Translations under genes and position numbers: made by a program
NCBI RefSeq assembly: GCF_000427805.1
Contig: NZ_ATYS01000051.1
Coordinates: 153-35,059, forward strand
Length of the DNA: 34,907 nt
Direction of reading: 5' to 3'
Origin: Budvicia aquatica DSM 5075 = ATCC 35567
Lineage (GTDB): Bacteria; Pseudomonadota; Gammaproteobacteria; Enterobacterales; Enterobacteriaceae
Shown: positions 21,396 through 30,428 of the stretch, piece after piece
Numbering within the stretch: position 1 is the stretch's first letter
Layout: every line of letters begins with the position of its first letter
The notes under the pieces: model-generated
Seen by the model: the letters and a program-made list of their open reading frames with translations, nothing else
Told to the model about the DNA's origin: nothing
The model's database searches: none

Positions 21396-23376
21396 AACTT
21401 ACCCGCACGCCCCATTCCCGAGGTGGGCTATAAACGGTCACATTGCCATTCATAAAACCAACCGCATCATAATGTTCATTAGTGATATTCTGAGCATATG
21501 CGCTCAACGTAACATGTTGATCAATCGGATAACCTGCTGAAATATTGAGCAACTGATAGCTACCACGACGATATTGATTACCCGGATCTAAATAGGTACT
21601 TCCGACACCATCCACAGAAGCATTCGCATACCAGCTATCAGCGTCATAGCGAACACCAACATGAAAAGTCAGATCCGGAGCATAAGGATTTTTATTACCA
21701 TCATAGTTATTATCACCGTCTCGATAGTGCTTAAAACGAGTCTTATTTAGTCCAATAGAGGCATCAAAACGCCATTGTGAATTAAGCCAATAATCAAGCG
21801 AAGCCTCAATGCCGCTGGAATGGGCTGTGGCAGCATTAGTAATTGACGTCACCCCCGGCCCTACAAACTGCTGAACCTGCATATCATTAATCTGCATATA
21901 ATATGCCGCGACCGAATACCTCAGATTGAGCGTTTTAATCAGTCCTTTAATACCGGACTCATATGAACGCACTTTTTCAGGTGCATATGCAGGATAATTA
22001 ACCGTCGGTGAAAACGGATTGAATCCTCCAGCCCGAAACCCTTCGGCATAGCTCAGATACACATTTTGTTCGGGCATCCATTGATATTGGAGAGACGCTT
22101 TCGGCGAGAACTGATGCCAACGTTGGCTTTGTGTCGAAGAACCTTGCGGTTTAATTTCAATACGATCTTGTTCAATACGCCCCCCCAATGTAAAAGACCA
22201 CTGTGAGGCTATCGGCTGTAACCATTGTCCAAACAGGGAGACTGAACTTCCCTCTAACGTGGCATCAATGGTCTGAGTTTTTAACGGTGTTTTATTGGTA
22301 AAAGATAAATCGTTATCCGTTTTATCTGCATACACGCCAACCAACCATGTTGCACCATGGTGTTCACCGGACACCCTTAATTCTTGAGATAAGTTGCTAA
22401 GATGGTAATCCCGCTGGATAAAAAAACGTTCAGCAGGCATAAAGTCTGTGTCTTGCTTTAGCTTGTCATAATAATCAGTTTTAGCCGTAATTGAACGCAG
22501 TGATATGCCTGAATCAAACTGATAAGCAACGTCTAAAGAGAAGGCCTCTTCCTCTGAACGATTCCAGCTCGGCGTGCCAGAATTAACCTCATATCGCGGC
22601 GCAGTAACGCTCCCCCATAACGCTGCGCCATCACGATAATTGAGGTGGCTATAACGTAGTGAAATGTCACTATTTTCATTTGGCGTCCAGCGAATAACGG
22701 CTCGTCCATCATAACTTTTTCGGTCATCAGCCCAGCCACCATTATAGCGATCGTGAATAAAACCATCCTGCTCACGAAACTGTCCGGCGATACCTAAATA
22801 CAAGATATCCTCAACTAAAGGATGTGACGCATCTAGTCGTAAAATTCGCTTGTTACGGCTACCAAGCTCACCATCAACCTGCGCATAAGGCAGATTATCC
22901 GGCTGACGGGTATAAATATTTAATACCCCACCTTCGGCATTTTTACCGTATAACGCAGATTGAGGCCCTCTTAAGATTTCAACTCGCTCAACGCCCAGCA
23001 AACTATTTTCGAATCCCTGATTAACTAAGGTGGGTACACCATCAACCGTCATCAACATCGAGGAGGAAAATGCTGTCGCATAGGAGGTCAGGCCGCGGAT
23101 CACCGGAGGATTAAACCCAGATTGCCCGGTACTTTGGAAACTAAAGCTGGGCGTTTTACGTGCCAACGTGGCCAGATCTTCAATCCCCTGACGTTGCATA
23201 TCGTCACCAAAAAAGGTTGAAAGGCTGGTTGGTACCTCCTCTACTCGCTGCTCCGTTTTATCTGCAGTAACAATAATTACGCCCTCGTCACTATAGCTGA
23301 ATGAAGACATCAATCCGCAAAATCCAAAACAGGCTGTTCTATAAAGAATACGTTTTCTTATGTTAAATTTGTCCAT
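21385..23376 (-). CDS. TonB-dependent siderophore receptor, FyuA-like
   Basis: A 663-residue outer-membrane receptor. The ATG at 23376 is chosen because GGGGA is eight bases upstream; a GTG at 23394 lies inside a stretch with no better ribosome site. A signal peptide (MDKFNIRKRILYRTACFGFCGLMSSFSYS) is followed by a TonB box EGVIIVTA, the plug domain (VEEVPTSLSTFFGD...VERVEILRGPQSALYGKNAEGG) and a 22-strand barrel ending in the aromatic F of RVSYEF. Overall size, the SALYGKNAEGGVLNIYTRQPD region and the ending resemble FyuA (yersiniabactin/pesticin receptor, 673 residues), but many positions differ, so the ligand may be another siderophore. It is first in the operon and is preceded by a Fur-box-like site. 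Confidence 0.92.
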   Translation of the reverse strand: MDKFNIRKRILYRTACFGFCGLMSSFSYSDEGVIIVTADKTEQRVEEVPTSLSTFFGDDMQRQGIEDLATLARKTPSFSFQSTGQSGFNPPVIRGLTSYATAFSSSMLMTVDGVPTLVNQGFENSLLGVERVEILRGPQSALYGKNAEGGVLNIYTRQPDNLPYAQVDGELGSRNKRILRLDASHPLVEDILYLGIAGQFREQDGFIHDRYNGGWADDRKSYDGRAVIRWTPNENSDISLRYSHLNYRDGAALWGSVTAPRYEVNSGTPSWNRSEEEAFSLDVAYQFDSGISLRSITAKTDYYDKLKQDTDFMPAERFFIQRDYHLSNLSQELRVSGEHHGATWLVGVYADKTDNDLSFTNKTPLKTQTIDATLEGSSVSLFGQWLQPIASQWSFTLGGRIEQDRIEIKPQGSSTQSQRWHQFSPKASLQYQWMPEQNVYLSYAEGFRAGGFNPFSPTVNYPAYAPEKVRSYESGIKGLIKTLNLRYSVAAYYMQINDMQVQQFVGPGVTSITNAATAHSSGIEASLDYWLNSQWRFDASIGLNKTRFKHYRDGDNNYDGNKNPYAPDLTFHVGVRYDADSWYANASVDGVGSTYLDPGNQYRRGSYQLLNISAGYPIDQHVTLSAYAQNITNEHYDAVGFMNGNVTVYSPPREWGVRVSYEF

Positions 23377-23460
23377 ACGTTTATTCCCCGGCACTAAAAA
23401 TCAATGGCGTTAATAAGGCCAATTAGCTGGTTTATTTAAAGTGGAGCCATGCCATTTTAT

Positions 23461-23477
23461 TTGATAACGATTATCAA
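23461..23477 (-). promoter_or_regulatory. Fur-box-like site of the receptor operon
   Basis: TTGATAA-CGA-TTATCAA, 7-bp perfect arms resembling the GATAATGATAATC Fur consensus, lies about 85 bp upstream of the receptor start. This implies iron repression of the receptor, methyltransferase and importer. Confidence 0.65.
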
Positions 23478-23674
23478 TACCGTTTGGATTACTATGAAAT
23501 AGGTCTTATTACGTATGCAATTTTTGGATTTTTCAGGTGGTGTAGGTCCCGTGAATACTCAACGTTCTTAAGTTGCCTAATCGCAGCCCTTGTTCTCCTA
23601 TCAGTAAAAAACCTCTATTTCCCAATCAAAATTTGTACCATTCTTGTGCATAAAAAATGGTTGTGCTATAACGC

Positions 23675-23695
23675 AAATGATAATAATTATCATTT
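23675..23695 (+). promoter_or_regulatory. Fur box before the AraC regulator gene
   Basis: A perfect 21-bp palindrome, AAATGATAAT-A-ATTATCATTT (10+1+10), lies 69 bp upstream of the AraC-type gene. It matches the Fur consensus very well, so the regulator should itself be iron-repressed. Confidence 0.8.
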
Positions 23696-23763
23696 CATCC
23701 AAGTATTCATATAACACCATGCGTATTTAGTTCAAGGCAAATGGGTAAAGGAAGTGAAAAATC

Positions 23764-24732
23764 ATGAATGGTTTATTAAAAAAGGAATATCAGCTTAACC
23801 GAGAAGATTTTCACCTTCACAGCAGTGAGAAATTCGGTTCACTGCGCAGCCAACCCATTGAAAATTTGGGCAAGTGTTATTCAGATCGCTTGGTGGTTGC
23901 ACCCGACCTCACTTTAGTTTATTTAAACTACAGCCCGGTATGCGATCTGGCGATCAAGGAATTAGATAACCCGCATAATAGCCACGTATTGGTTATTACT
24001 TTAGGACTCCATGGCGAATCTTGTTATCAGGCCACTCAATCGGCTTCAATGGTTAATTTCATCGCCGGATACACTACGATTAATTCATTCCACCATAGTA
24101 CAGGCCAGCGCCACTACAAATCCGGAGAAACAACCTCACAACTGCGACTAATTATAGGAAAAAATTTACTGCATCAATATGCCGGTAAAGAATGCGCTAA
24201 TTTATTATTAGGCAACGGACAGCTAAATCAATTATTGCATCAGAGAACATCACCCACCAGCCTCTCTCATGCCGCAGTGTTAATGCGCCATCTTAGCCGC
24301 CATTCAGCGAAAATGAATCGCTTAACCCTACATACCCACAGCCTTTGTTTATTATCCGAGCAGCTCGAACTCTTATTGCCACAGCCGAAAGAAAGCAGAC
24401 AAAAGCTATCACCTGAAGAAATTAGAAAATTAGAGCAGGTACAGGATATTATGCAAAAGCATATGGCAGACCCCATAACCGAAGAGTACCTGTGTGCCGC
24501 TATAGGTATGAATAAAGGTAAGCTTAAAGAAGGGTTTCGTTATCTATTTAATTCAACCCCACATAAAATGTTGTTAGAAATCCGAATGCGTAAAGCCCAT
24601 TTATTATTAGAATCAGGATATCAAGTTGCGCAAACGGCTTGGAACGTGGGATATAGCCAACCGAATAACTTTAGTGTGGCATTTAATAAATTTTTTGGTT
24701 ATTCACCAAAGTTTGTTTTTCATAAACACTAG
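23764..24732 (+). CDS. AraC-family regulator, PchR/YbtA-like
   Basis: A 322-residue transcription factor. The N-terminal sensing region (about 1-210) is followed by a C-terminal double helix-turn-helix (about 215-322) with KLEQVQDIMQKHMADPITEEYLCAAIGMNKGKLKEGF and then the conserved end VAQTAWNVGYSQPNNFSVAFNKFFGYSPKFV. GGAAG precedes the ATG. It is divergent to the receptor operon, the usual arrangement of PchR and YbtA with their ferric-siderophore receptors, which are activated by the cognate siderophore. It is preceded by a strong Fur box. It probably activates the receptor operon when its siderophore is sensed. Confidence 0.9.
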   Translation: MNGLLKKEYQLNREDFHLHSSEKFGSLRSQPIENLGKCYSDRLVVAPDLTLVYLNYSPVCDLAIKELDNPHNSHVLVITLGLHGESCYQATQSASMVNFIAGYTTINSFHHSTGQRHYKSGETTSQLRLIIGKNLLHQYAGKECANLLLGNGQLNQLLHQRTSPTSLSHAAVLMRHLSRHSAKMNRLTLHTHSLCLLSEQLELLLPQPKESRQKLSPEEIRKLEQVQDIMQKHMADPITEEYLCAAIGMNKGKLKEGFRYLFNSTPHKMLLEIRMRKAHLLLESGYQVAQTAWNVGYSQPNNFSVAFNKFFGYSPKFVFHKH

Positions 24733-24798
24733 GCTTAGTGTCAATACCCGTCATACAACCGGTTGCATAATTGGCAACACGCCCCAAACCACACATCT

Positions 24799-24832
24799 TG
24801 AGCTTGCTACTTAAAAGTGGCATAAGCTCAAT
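24799..24832 (+). terminator. Possible hairpin after the AraC gene
   Basis: TTGAGCTT (24799-24806) pairs with AAGCTCAA (24825-24832), with further GC pairing next to a bulge. It lies about 70 bp after the AraC stop codon. No T-tract follows, so it may only stabilise RNA. Confidence 0.35.
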
Positions 24833-24838
24833 GCCTAA

Positions 24839-24928
24839 CTACAGCCGCTGTTGCTTAGAAAAATCCCCCCCCGGTGAATCACCGAAACTTCGCCTAAACA
24901 TCGCAATGAAATTGCTGGAACTGGCTCC
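24839..24928 (-). pseudogene. C-terminal remnant of another AraC-family regulator
   Basis: The minus strand reads GASSSNFIAMFRRSFGDSPG followed by GDFSKQQRL and a stop. This is the end of an AraC-type second helix-turn-helix (pattern G(F/Y)SSxSxFxRxFKxxFGxSP). The upstream part of such a gene is missing: the frame runs straight into the 3' end of the fimbrial chaperone gene. A run of eight C lies inside it. It is best explained as a gene truncated when the fimbrial locus was acquired or rearranged. Confidence 0.6.
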
Positions 24929-24932
24929 CCCT

Positions 24933-25742
24933 CTAGGGTAACTCCAGCACCTGATGACCTTCAATCGGTGCACCAAAATCATCAATAATTGAGAAGTACA
25001 CAATCATATTCTTGGTGGGCACTTTATAGTCAACTAATACACCATCAATACTGTCCTTTGGACCCACCATATCATCATTATTCAACCTGACAGCAAGCTC
25101 CGTAGTATTTTTGCCCTCCGCAATATATAACGTCTGGAATGTCACATTAAACGGCGTGGGATTAGTCACCTGTAAAACGTAACGATTACCTTTAGATACC
25201 CATTTAAATGATAAATGATCTACTACGCCTAATGAACTGGCCGCTATTCCTGCCGGACGATAGAACAACTTAATGCGCGAGCGAAAGGCTATTTGTACTT
25301 CATTTTGCTGCGCCTGACCCAACCCCGTTTTTGCAGGCACTTCTAATACATTGAGCCAAAACATCGATTCACGATCGGACGGCAACTGATTGATATTACC
25401 AGTATAATAAATACGGACTGACTTATTAGTCATGGGATCAAGGCGGAATACTGGGGTATCAACCACAAATGGAACCTTTATTTCCTCAATCGGCTTATCC
25501 ATTTCGGAGATATGATTATCAATCCAAAGTTGTAATAATATTGGTCGGGTACCTTTATTGAGGATTTGTACGCTACCTGAACGGTCATCACCCGTAACAA
25601 TCACCCGGGTCAGCCCAATGGCAATGCCGGCACAAGCGACAGAACTGCTCAGCAAGCTGACAAGAATAATTGCGCTAAACACGCCGAGCCAGCAATTGGC
25701 TCGTCTGCCCCAAAAAATCAAGCTATACGGTGAGATTTTCAT
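24933..25742 (-). CDS. Second fimbrial periplasmic chaperone (distal)
   Basis: A 269-residue PapD-family chaperone. A signal sequence with a long basic N-region ends near A38 (SSSVACA). The mature protein starts GIAIGLTRVIV with R46 at the subunit-binding position (mature 8) and contains the conserved SRIKLFYRP with the partner lysine. The second immunoglobulin domain ends with VYFSIIDDFGAPIEGHQVLEL. It caps and folds pilins by donor-strand complementation in the periplasm. Its start overlaps the adhesin stop by 4 bp. It is the second chaperone of this locus and is clearly different from the first, so it may serve the adhesin specifically. Confidence 0.9.
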   Translation of the reverse strand: MKISPYSLIFWGRRANCWLGVFSAIILVSLLSSSVACAGIAIGLTRVIVTGDDRSGSVQILNKGTRPILLQLWIDNHISEMDKPIEEIKVPFVVDTPVFRLDPMTNKSVRIYYTGNINQLPSDRESMFWLNVLEVPAKTGLGQAQQNEVQIAFRSRIKLFYRPAGIAASSLGVVDHLSFKWVSKGNRYVLQVTNPTPFNVTFQTLYIAEGKNTTELAVRLNNDDMVGPKDSIDGVLVDYKVPTKNMIVYFSIIDDFGAPIEGHQVLELP

Positions 25743-26917
25743 TTATAGATCAACGTAAAAGTAAATGCACCCTTGACAGTGCCACTTTTTACGGTATTTT
25801 CTGTTTGATAAATACCGGCATTCATTGGTACGGTATAACTTTGTATACTGCTGGCATTATAACCACTTAACGTATATTCCGTATTCAGCGTGATTGGCAT
25901 ATTGGATTGGCTGCGTAATAAAACCCCCACCCCTTTTGCGGTAGAGCTGCTATCCAATGCCACCACACCATTAGCCGCATTCAGCACGCTGCTTGTAGCA
26001 CCGAACTTATAATGAATACCCTCTAATCCACCAGGGCAATTATTGAAATTCAAGTTGAACGCTTTCAACCCTTTCACATCACCAATCCCTTTAAACTGAT
26101 TAATGCCCACATCAGGTAAATTTACCGTGACATCGGGTGTCGTACAGGTTTGCGTCATTAACTGGATATTTAACGATCTCTCAGGAAATTGCAGTAACCG
26201 ATATCGGAAAATCTCAGTACCATTACTGGTACCATTATTATAAGTACGATAGTTATAGGCATATGCAGGATCGAATGCTGCTGCCCAACCAGTCGTTAAT
26301 GTCGTTGCAGTTTTAACGAAACGAATCTGCACTTCTACATTCAAATTGAAAGCACTACTGTTATTATAAGGAATAGGACCTAATAAAGGGGAGGAATAAA
26401 CCATGTTGGCTGCCGAGTACCCATTCATTGGCTTCCAATCACTACTGAACCCCGCACCGGTTGCACGAAAACGCAATGCATAGCCTAAACCTGCTTTCCC
26501 GGTGTAGGAAAAAACACTGTGGCTACTCCCATCAATATCAATCGTTCTGTCGATGCTATAAGGTGAATACAGCCCTATTCCAGCCTTAACACTGTCATTC
26601 ATCGACGTAGACAAGATCTTACACTGCCAGCCTGAAGCCGGGAACGTTATCCACGAACCTATGGTATCACCGACTGCTGTATTAGGTGGAACACGTAGCG
26701 TTGTCGACGGACCAAAAATATAATAAGTGCCCGTATAATCGCAATCCATCGCATTACCTGCGGCATGCGTATAGTGGCTGACACCTAAGCCGCCCAATAC
26801 CACCAACAGCAAAACCATTCTCCGCAGGTTATATCTGTGCCTTATAGAATGCCGAACAACACGACAGAGATTATCGATGCAATAATTGACTGGATTGAAA
26901 TAAGAACTCATTGACAT
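25739..26917 (-). CDS. Fimbrial tip adhesin (FimH-like two-domain)
   Basis: A 392-residue protein. The long N-terminus contains a hydrophobic signal core (MVLLLVVLGGLGVSHYTHA, from residue 34), so translation might begin at ATG 26818 instead of 26917. The N-terminal half (about 53-240) would be a receptor-binding domain with cysteines at DCDYTGTYY and GWQCKIL. The C-terminal half (about 250-392) is a pilin domain with cysteines in QTCTTPDV and NNCPGG and a fimbrial end TVKGAFTFTLIYK. It overlaps the usher stop by 10 bp. Its place between usher and a chaperone and its size fit a tip adhesin; the ligand is unknown. Confidence 0.85.
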   Translation of the reverse strand: MSMSSYFNPVNYCIDNLCRVVRHSIRHRYNLRRMVLLLVVLGGLGVSHYTHAAGNAMDCDYTGTYYIFGPSTTLRVPPNTAVGDTIGSWITFPASGWQCKILSTSMNDSVKAGIGLYSPYSIDRTIDIDGSSHSVFSYTGKAGLGYALRFRATGAGFSSDWKPMNGYSAANMVYSSPLLGPIPYNNSSAFNLNVEVQIRFVKTATTLTTGWAAAFDPAYAYNYRTYNNGTSNGTEIFRYRLLQFPERSLNIQLMTQTCTTPDVTVNLPDVGINQFKGIGDVKGLKAFNLNFNNCPGGLEGIHYKFGATSSVLNAANGVVALDSSSTAKGVGVLLRSQSNMPITLNTEYTLSGYNASSIQSYTVPMNAGIYQTENTVKSGTVKGAFTFTLIYK

Positions 26918-29505
26918 ATCACCTCTAATTGGCGGAATTCGCCCTGAGCCGGTATAGCACTTGGTAATATATAATCAAAACGACAACGTTCATCGATATC
27001 GTCGCCCCATTTCACCAGCATGTTACCTTCCGTTTGGTTGACCCGTATCATGGCTTGTCCACCTTGAGCGATATACCCGACGCTGGCACCATTAGCGTCC
27101 TTCACTTCTGCACCAAACGGTAAGGGTCTATTATCTATAAGGCGTGCTGTCAATAAGATCGAATAACCTGACGAAGTCTCAAACTTCATTAGTGCAACAG
27201 CGCCCGCGGTTGGTACGACTTTCTGGCTGGTATTCTTAAACTCCACATCCGATGACAAGCCTTTCGGATCAAGTTCAATGTCATTCTGGCGATACGGACT
27301 TAAATAGGGCACCACCGCCCGACCACGACTGTCCAGGCGCATACCGGAATAATTAGCAACACGCGCACCTGCGGCATCAGGAGCCTCGACAATACCCACC
27401 GTCTCACCAAGAGCCGACGCCAGTACCACCCCACCACGGTAAGCCACTACTCCGCCCGACAAGCTGGCACTCGCTTGCTCATAATCACGACTCTTCGAAT
27501 AGCTGCCGCCCACCGTCGTGTAAGGTGCCAACCAACTACCATTCACCCCCATGGAGTGATAACTGCCGTTGTCATCAGTCCGATTATTCGCAGCCGAGAC
27601 AGCGTAGTTAAATTGATTATCGTCACCGACTGAGCCGGAAATACCTGTTTGAACCGAGCTGCTGCCACGCGCAGTAGCATAACTGCTGCTCAAACGAGGT
27701 GCGCCTGTTTTTGTCCACAATGGAAGTGAGAAAGAAACGGATAGCTGATTATTCCAGTTATCCGTGGATAGATTCCGTAACCGATTAAAAGAGACGTTAT
27801 AACTCAACGATTGATAGCTATTATTATAACCGAGCTGGAAATTCATATCGCGGCGGTGCCGTTCCCAATAATCCTGAGTATTGATATTGGCATAAAATGA
27901 GCCATAACTATCCGGTAATCCTTGGGTAATGCTGATTTGTGTCTGATTACGACGACGATATTTAAAACTGTCATCATCACGGAAATTATCGTTAGGAAAA
28001 CTTGAATTCCAGTCAACGTTCTTAGTTTCACCATATTGGAGATAGTCACGCATACGCATAGCTTCCGCGGGCGTATAGAAACCATCACTAGAGTAACGGT
28101 AGCTGGCAAACGTCAGATTGGTATTGGTTTCTGGTAATGATTTAGCGTAAGTAACACCGACGCTTTGACCATTTTGCTTACCTTCATCTGGCAACTTAGT
28201 TTGTGCCTGAGTCACATTGAATGCCAGTGCACCGACCGGGGTATTGAATGCTATCCCCGTAGATGCTGAAAGATATCCTTCAGCCATCACGCCCCCGCCG
28301 TTAGCCGTGATTAAATTAGATAGGCCGTGACGCACCGTCCCCATAACTAAAGTCGGTTTCTCGACCATAGAATTATCACGATATTCGCCCACCATGAATG
28401 AGTAACGAGTCGTTCCCGGTCGCAGCAACTCGGCAATCGAAGCATAAGGAAGGGTAAATGTCTGCTCACTACCATCCGCCTCGGTAATGATGACATTCAG
28501 GTTGCCTCCTTGACCTGTGGGATAAAGGTCATCGATGACAAAAGGTCCGGGCGGCACCGTCGTCTCATAAATAGATTGACCTTGTTGGCGTACCTCCACG
28601 CGAGCCTGAGTACGGGCAATACCTCGCACAACTGGTGCGTAACCCCGTTGAGAATCAGCGTACATGCGGTCATCAGAGGTCAACTCAAATCCGCGATAGC
28701 TAAGGCTGTCAAACACTTGTCCATCCGTATTTGAATCACCCAGCGTTAATTTACTGTATAAAGATGGCACACCACGCTCAAGATAAGTAGCCAGATTTTG
28801 ATAATCAAAACCTTGGGCATCATTTCGATTTAAGGCGCTACGGTAATACAAACGCCAACTTTGCCAGTTTAAACCGCCCAATAGCCCTAAATACTGATAA
28901 GTCTGGTTGGCACTTTCATTATTACGACTGCTGTAGCCTGCGTAGTCATATTTCAACGTAGCGGCCGTCACGCCATCATCCCAATATTTAGGATTAACAT
29001 AACCACGCGCTTGGCGATTCAAATAGGCTTGGGGAACTTGAATATCCAGCCGTTGCTTATTTTCGTCGAAAATGGCATTTCCTGCCGGCAAAATATGGTT
29101 AAACGGTACACAAATAGCCGCGATACTTAGCTGCTTCAGCATCTCAGCAGTCACTTTGCTGGAGTCTACACCTAGCTCATCAAACAACTTTAAATCAAAA
29201 CAGGGGGAGGCAACTTTTGATTCTGCCGATGGCAACCTAAAGTCCATATTCTGGCGCCCAATCCATTGCTCATTCAGATAAATATCCACACGACGTTCGC
29301 CGGGAGAAACCGGATTACCTTCACTGTAACGGGTTGCATCAACAGAGAAACGGAGAAAAGCATCGCTGAATTCAACGTATTCAAGATTTTCAGCAGCAGA
29401 ATACGGGGGAAAAAACATGCCCCAAAAACTGAAAATAGCTAAATAGCATACTGACAACGATTTTAGGCACTCGCTTTTTAGATAATATATGAAATAACAA
29501 AGCAT
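26908..29505 (-). CDS. Outer-membrane fimbrial usher (FimD/PapC family)
   Basis: An 865-residue usher. A signal peptide (to about residue 38, SAA before ENLEYVEF) precedes the N-terminal chaperone-binding domain (FSDAFLRFSVDATRYSEGNPVSPGERRVDIYLNE...), the 24-strand pore with the plug and signature ELTSDDRMYADSQRGYAPVVRGIA, and C-terminal domains ending in CRFDYILPSAIPAQGEFRQLEVIC. It secretes and assembles subunits delivered by the chaperones. The length is typical and no frameshift is seen. It follows the first chaperone after an 80-bp gap containing a hairpin. Confidence 0.95.
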   Translation of the reverse strand: MLCYFIYYLKSECLKSLSVCYLAIFSFWGMFFPPYSAAENLEYVEFSDAFLRFSVDATRYSEGNPVSPGERRVDIYLNEQWIGRQNMDFRLPSAESKVASPCFDLKLFDELGVDSSKVTAEMLKQLSIAAICVPFNHILPAGNAIFDENKQRLDIQVPQAYLNRQARGYVNPKYWDDGVTAATLKYDYAGYSSRNNESANQTYQYLGLLGGLNWQSWRLYYRSALNRNDAQGFDYQNLATYLERGVPSLYSKLTLGDSNTDGQVFDSLSYRGFELTSDDRMYADSQRGYAPVVRGIARTQARVEVRQQGQSIYETTVPPGPFVIDDLYPTGQGGNLNVIITEADGSEQTFTLPYASIAELLRPGTTRYSFMVGEYRDNSMVEKPTLVMGTVRHGLSNLITANGGGVMAEGYLSASTGIAFNTPVGALAFNVTQAQTKLPDEGKQNGQSVGVTYAKSLPETNTNLTFASYRYSSDGFYTPAEAMRMRDYLQYGETKNVDWNSSFPNDNFRDDDSFKYRRRNQTQISITQGLPDSYGSFYANINTQDYWERHRRDMNFQLGYNNSYQSLSYNVSFNRLRNLSTDNWNNQLSVSFSLPLWTKTGAPRLSSSYATARGSSSVQTGISGSVGDDNQFNYAVSAANNRTDDNGSYHSMGVNGSWLAPYTTVGGSYSKSRDYEQASASLSGGVVAYRGGVVLASALGETVGIVEAPDAAGARVANYSGMRLDSRGRAVVPYLSPYRQNDIELDPKGLSSDVEFKNTSQKVVPTAGAVALMKFETSSGYSILLTARLIDNRPLPFGAEVKDANGASVGYIAQGGQAMIRVNQTEGNMLVKWGDDIDERCRFDYILPSAIPAQGEFRQLEVICQ

Positions 29506-29550
29506 TATATCGAGGCCATTAAATAAATATATAACATAAAGAACGTTGGT

Positions 29551-29579
29551 AAAGACATATTGACTCTATTTATGTCTTT
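29551..29579 (-). other. Hairpin between first chaperone and usher genes
   Basis: AAAGACATA and TATGTCTTT form a 9-bp stem with an 11-nt loop in the 80-bp gap. It could reduce read-through or alter mRNA stability so that less usher than chaperone is made. Confidence 0.4.
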
Positions 29580-29585
29580 ATATTT

Positions 29586-30329
29586 TTATGGCGTCAGTGA
29601 CTGGGTGCTCTGCGTTTCACCACCAAAATCATTGATAACAGAATAATAAACGCGTGTGGAAGCGTTAATTGAAGACTTCACATTAATCGGTAAACTCAGT
29701 TCGCTAAATGGAGCTACCATTTTATTATTGGTTTTATTCAGGTTAGCCAAAATAGGTCCTTTTTCTAACGCACGAAACTCCAGCGATCTAAAAGTAATAT
29801 AATATGGCGACGCATTTTTAATAACGACCTGTTTGCCGCTGATGGTAAACTTGAGATTCTTGGCGGCTTGCTCAGGGGACAGCGCTAATTGTTCTGGCCG
29901 ATAAAACATTTTAATTCGAGTACGCACCGCTAGTTGCAGTTTGTTCTCATCCCCAGCCGAATTCTTGGTTGGTTTTGGTGGGATTTCTAATAAGTTAAAC
30001 CAGAACAATGATTCCCGATCTGCAGGTAACCCCGCACCAGTGCGAAAGAGCCGGATCGTCTGCTCCTTTTGTGGGTCTAGACGTACTACGGGGGGAGTCA
30101 TACTGAAAGGTACTTTAATCGTTTCCGGGCTCGCGGAAGCATCACCATTGTCAATCCAAGCCTGAAGAAGAACCGGTACGTTGCCCGTATTGGATATCTT
30201 TACCATCCCTTCCCGAAGTTTCTCTTCATAAATGACACGTGTACCACTGATGATGACTTCAGCTCGGGCAACTGATACAGCCAGAAATAATGTAACAAAG
30301 GTAAATGCTGTAAAGAATTTTCTACGCAT
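29586..30329 (-). CDS. Fimbrial periplasmic chaperone (first)
   Basis: A 247-residue PapD-family chaperone. The signal peptide ends at A23 (SVARA before EVIISGTRV). The key residues R31 (mature 8) and K140 (in VRTRIKMFYRP) anchor the C-terminus of pilin subunits. The hydrophobic alternate motif before them and the SLFWFNLLEIPPKP segment are conserved. The short F1-G1 loop fits the FGS class. It is the second gene of the operon, between major pilin and usher, the usual order, separated from the pilin by a stable hairpin. Confidence 0.93.
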   Translation of the reverse strand: MRRKFFTAFTFVTLFLAVSVARAEVIISGTRVIYEEKLREGMVKISNTGNVPVLLQAWIDNGDASASPETIKVPFSMTPPVVRLDPQKEQTIRLFRTGAGLPADRESLFWFNLLEIPPKPTKNSAGDENKLQLAVRTRIKMFYRPEQLALSPEQAAKNLKFTISGKQVVIKNASPYYITFRSLEFRALEKGPILANLNKTNNKMVAPFSELSLPINVKSSINASTRVYYSVINDFGGETQSTQSLTP

Positions 30330-30354
30330 AAGGTTCTCAGTGATAGAACGAGTG

Positions 30355-30381
30355 AAACAGGGAACGATAAGTTCCCTGTTT
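30355..30381 (-). terminator. Stable intergenic hairpin between pilin and chaperone
   Basis: AAACAGGGAAC / GTTCCCTGTTT is a perfect 11-bp stem with a 5-nt loop. No long T-tract follows on the minus strand, so it may be a partial terminator or a 3' stabiliser that keeps pilin mRNA more abundant than downstream mRNA. Confidence 0.6.
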
Positions 30382-30428
30382 GTAACAGATCAACGTCATT
30401 ATTAGACCGGATGAGCCATCAACAACGA

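Noticed and set aside
23484-23714. 76-codon plus-strand frame between the receptor and AraC genes
   Set aside because: It includes the Fur box and promoter sequences, and no Shine-Dalgarno sequence was found.
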